Positions 5,041-5,111 of a stretch of DNA of 5,111 nt are shown here, in pieces. The notes below the pieces were generated by a model that saw only the letters and a list, made by a program, of their open reading frames with translations, did no database searches and was not told the origin of the DNA. Made by a program: the position numbers and the translations under genes. The DNA lies in assembly GCA_022353185.1 (NCBI GenBank), contig JAKRWB010000594.1, positions 1 to 5,111 on the forward strand. Reading direction: 5' to 3'. The DNA is from ANME-2 cluster archaeon. GTDB taxonomy: Archaea; Halobacteriota; Methanosarcinia; Methanosarcinales; Methanocomedenaceae. The stretch's first letter is position 1; the number at the start of each line of letters is the position of its first letter.

Positions 5041-5111
5041 ATAATTGAACTTATGATAATTGAACTTATGATAATTGAACTTATGATAATTGAACTTATG
5101 ATAATTGAACT
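5038..5111 (+). CDS. Possible start of a divergent gene repeating MIIEL
   Basis: On the + strand an ATG at 5038 opens a frame through the repeat that reads MIIEL over and over and leaves the window open. Each unit carries its own in-frame ATG. The other two + frames contain stops. A divergent gene whose first five codons have been duplicated by slippage would look like this, but any 15-base repeat has a one-in-three or better chance of an open frame. There is no ribosome binding site. Weak call. Confidence 0.2.
   Translation, partial: MIIELMIIELMIIELMIIELMIIE
5041..5111. repeat. 15-base tandem repeat, at least 4.7 exact copies
   Basis: The unit ATAATTGAACTTATG is repeated exactly four times (5041-5100), followed by 11 bases of a fifth that is cut by the window edge. 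A diverged copy lies at 5026-5040. There are no spacers, so this is not a CRISPR array. The perfect identity indicates recent expansion by replication slippage or an assembly artefact at a contig end. The true copy number is unknown. Confidence 0.95.

Noticed and set aside
5026..5111. CRISPR array or iteron-type origin
   Set aside because: The copies are contiguous without spacers, too short for CRISPR repeats, and there is no replication initiator gene in the window.

Overview
The window looks archaeal, probably a methanogen or methanotroph of the Methanosarcinales/ANME-2 type. The evidence is a Methanosarcina-like tryptophanyl-tRNA synthetase (TrpRS), a PAC2-family proteasome-associated protein ending in an HbYX-like tail, a COG1672-type ATPase with a DUF234 nuclease-like end, a GGTGA ribosome binding site, and TATA-like boxes about 27 bases before two starts, which suggests leaderless transcripts. 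The lineage is inferred from recalled family resemblance, not from a search.

Layout, left to right. Bases 1-185 are the right end of an insertion sequence (transposase C-terminus plus terminal sequence) reading on the + strand. trpS (164-1861, - strand) runs into this IS end, which supplies its last six residues and its TAG stop. Two AT-rich blocks (about 28-29% G+C against about 57% in the catalytic core) sit in frame inside trpS. Bases 1862-1953 hold the trpS promoter region. Bases 1954-2199 hold a broken HepT/DUF86-like toxin remnant. A PAC2-family gene follows (2199-2912, - strand), then a short PhoU-like fragment (2958-3098) and a second, truncated copy of the same IS end (3140-3324). 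Bases 3325-3558 have no recognisable gene but carry a few short repeats. An intact ATPase/PD-(D/E)XK gene occupies 3559-4983 (- strand). The window closes in a 16-base palindrome followed by a 15-base tandem repeat that runs off the edge.

All three intact genes are on the - strand, but they are separated by debris and each has its own plausible start signals, so they do not form a tight operon. trpS serves translation and the PAC2 protein probably serves the proteasome. The ATPase belongs to a poorly understood, patchily distributed archaeal family. The area reads as a plastic region: two IS ends, two gene remnants, an in-frame insertion in an essential gene, and an expanding tandem repeat. 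Both edges lie in repeated DNA, which fits a short assembly contig broken at repeats.

The most interesting items are the 95-residue AT-rich domain inserted near the N-terminus of TrpRS, which resembles a recurrent module rather than a normal synthetase part, and the capture of an IS terminus as the 3' end of trpS. I see no CRISPR array, tRNA or rRNA gene.
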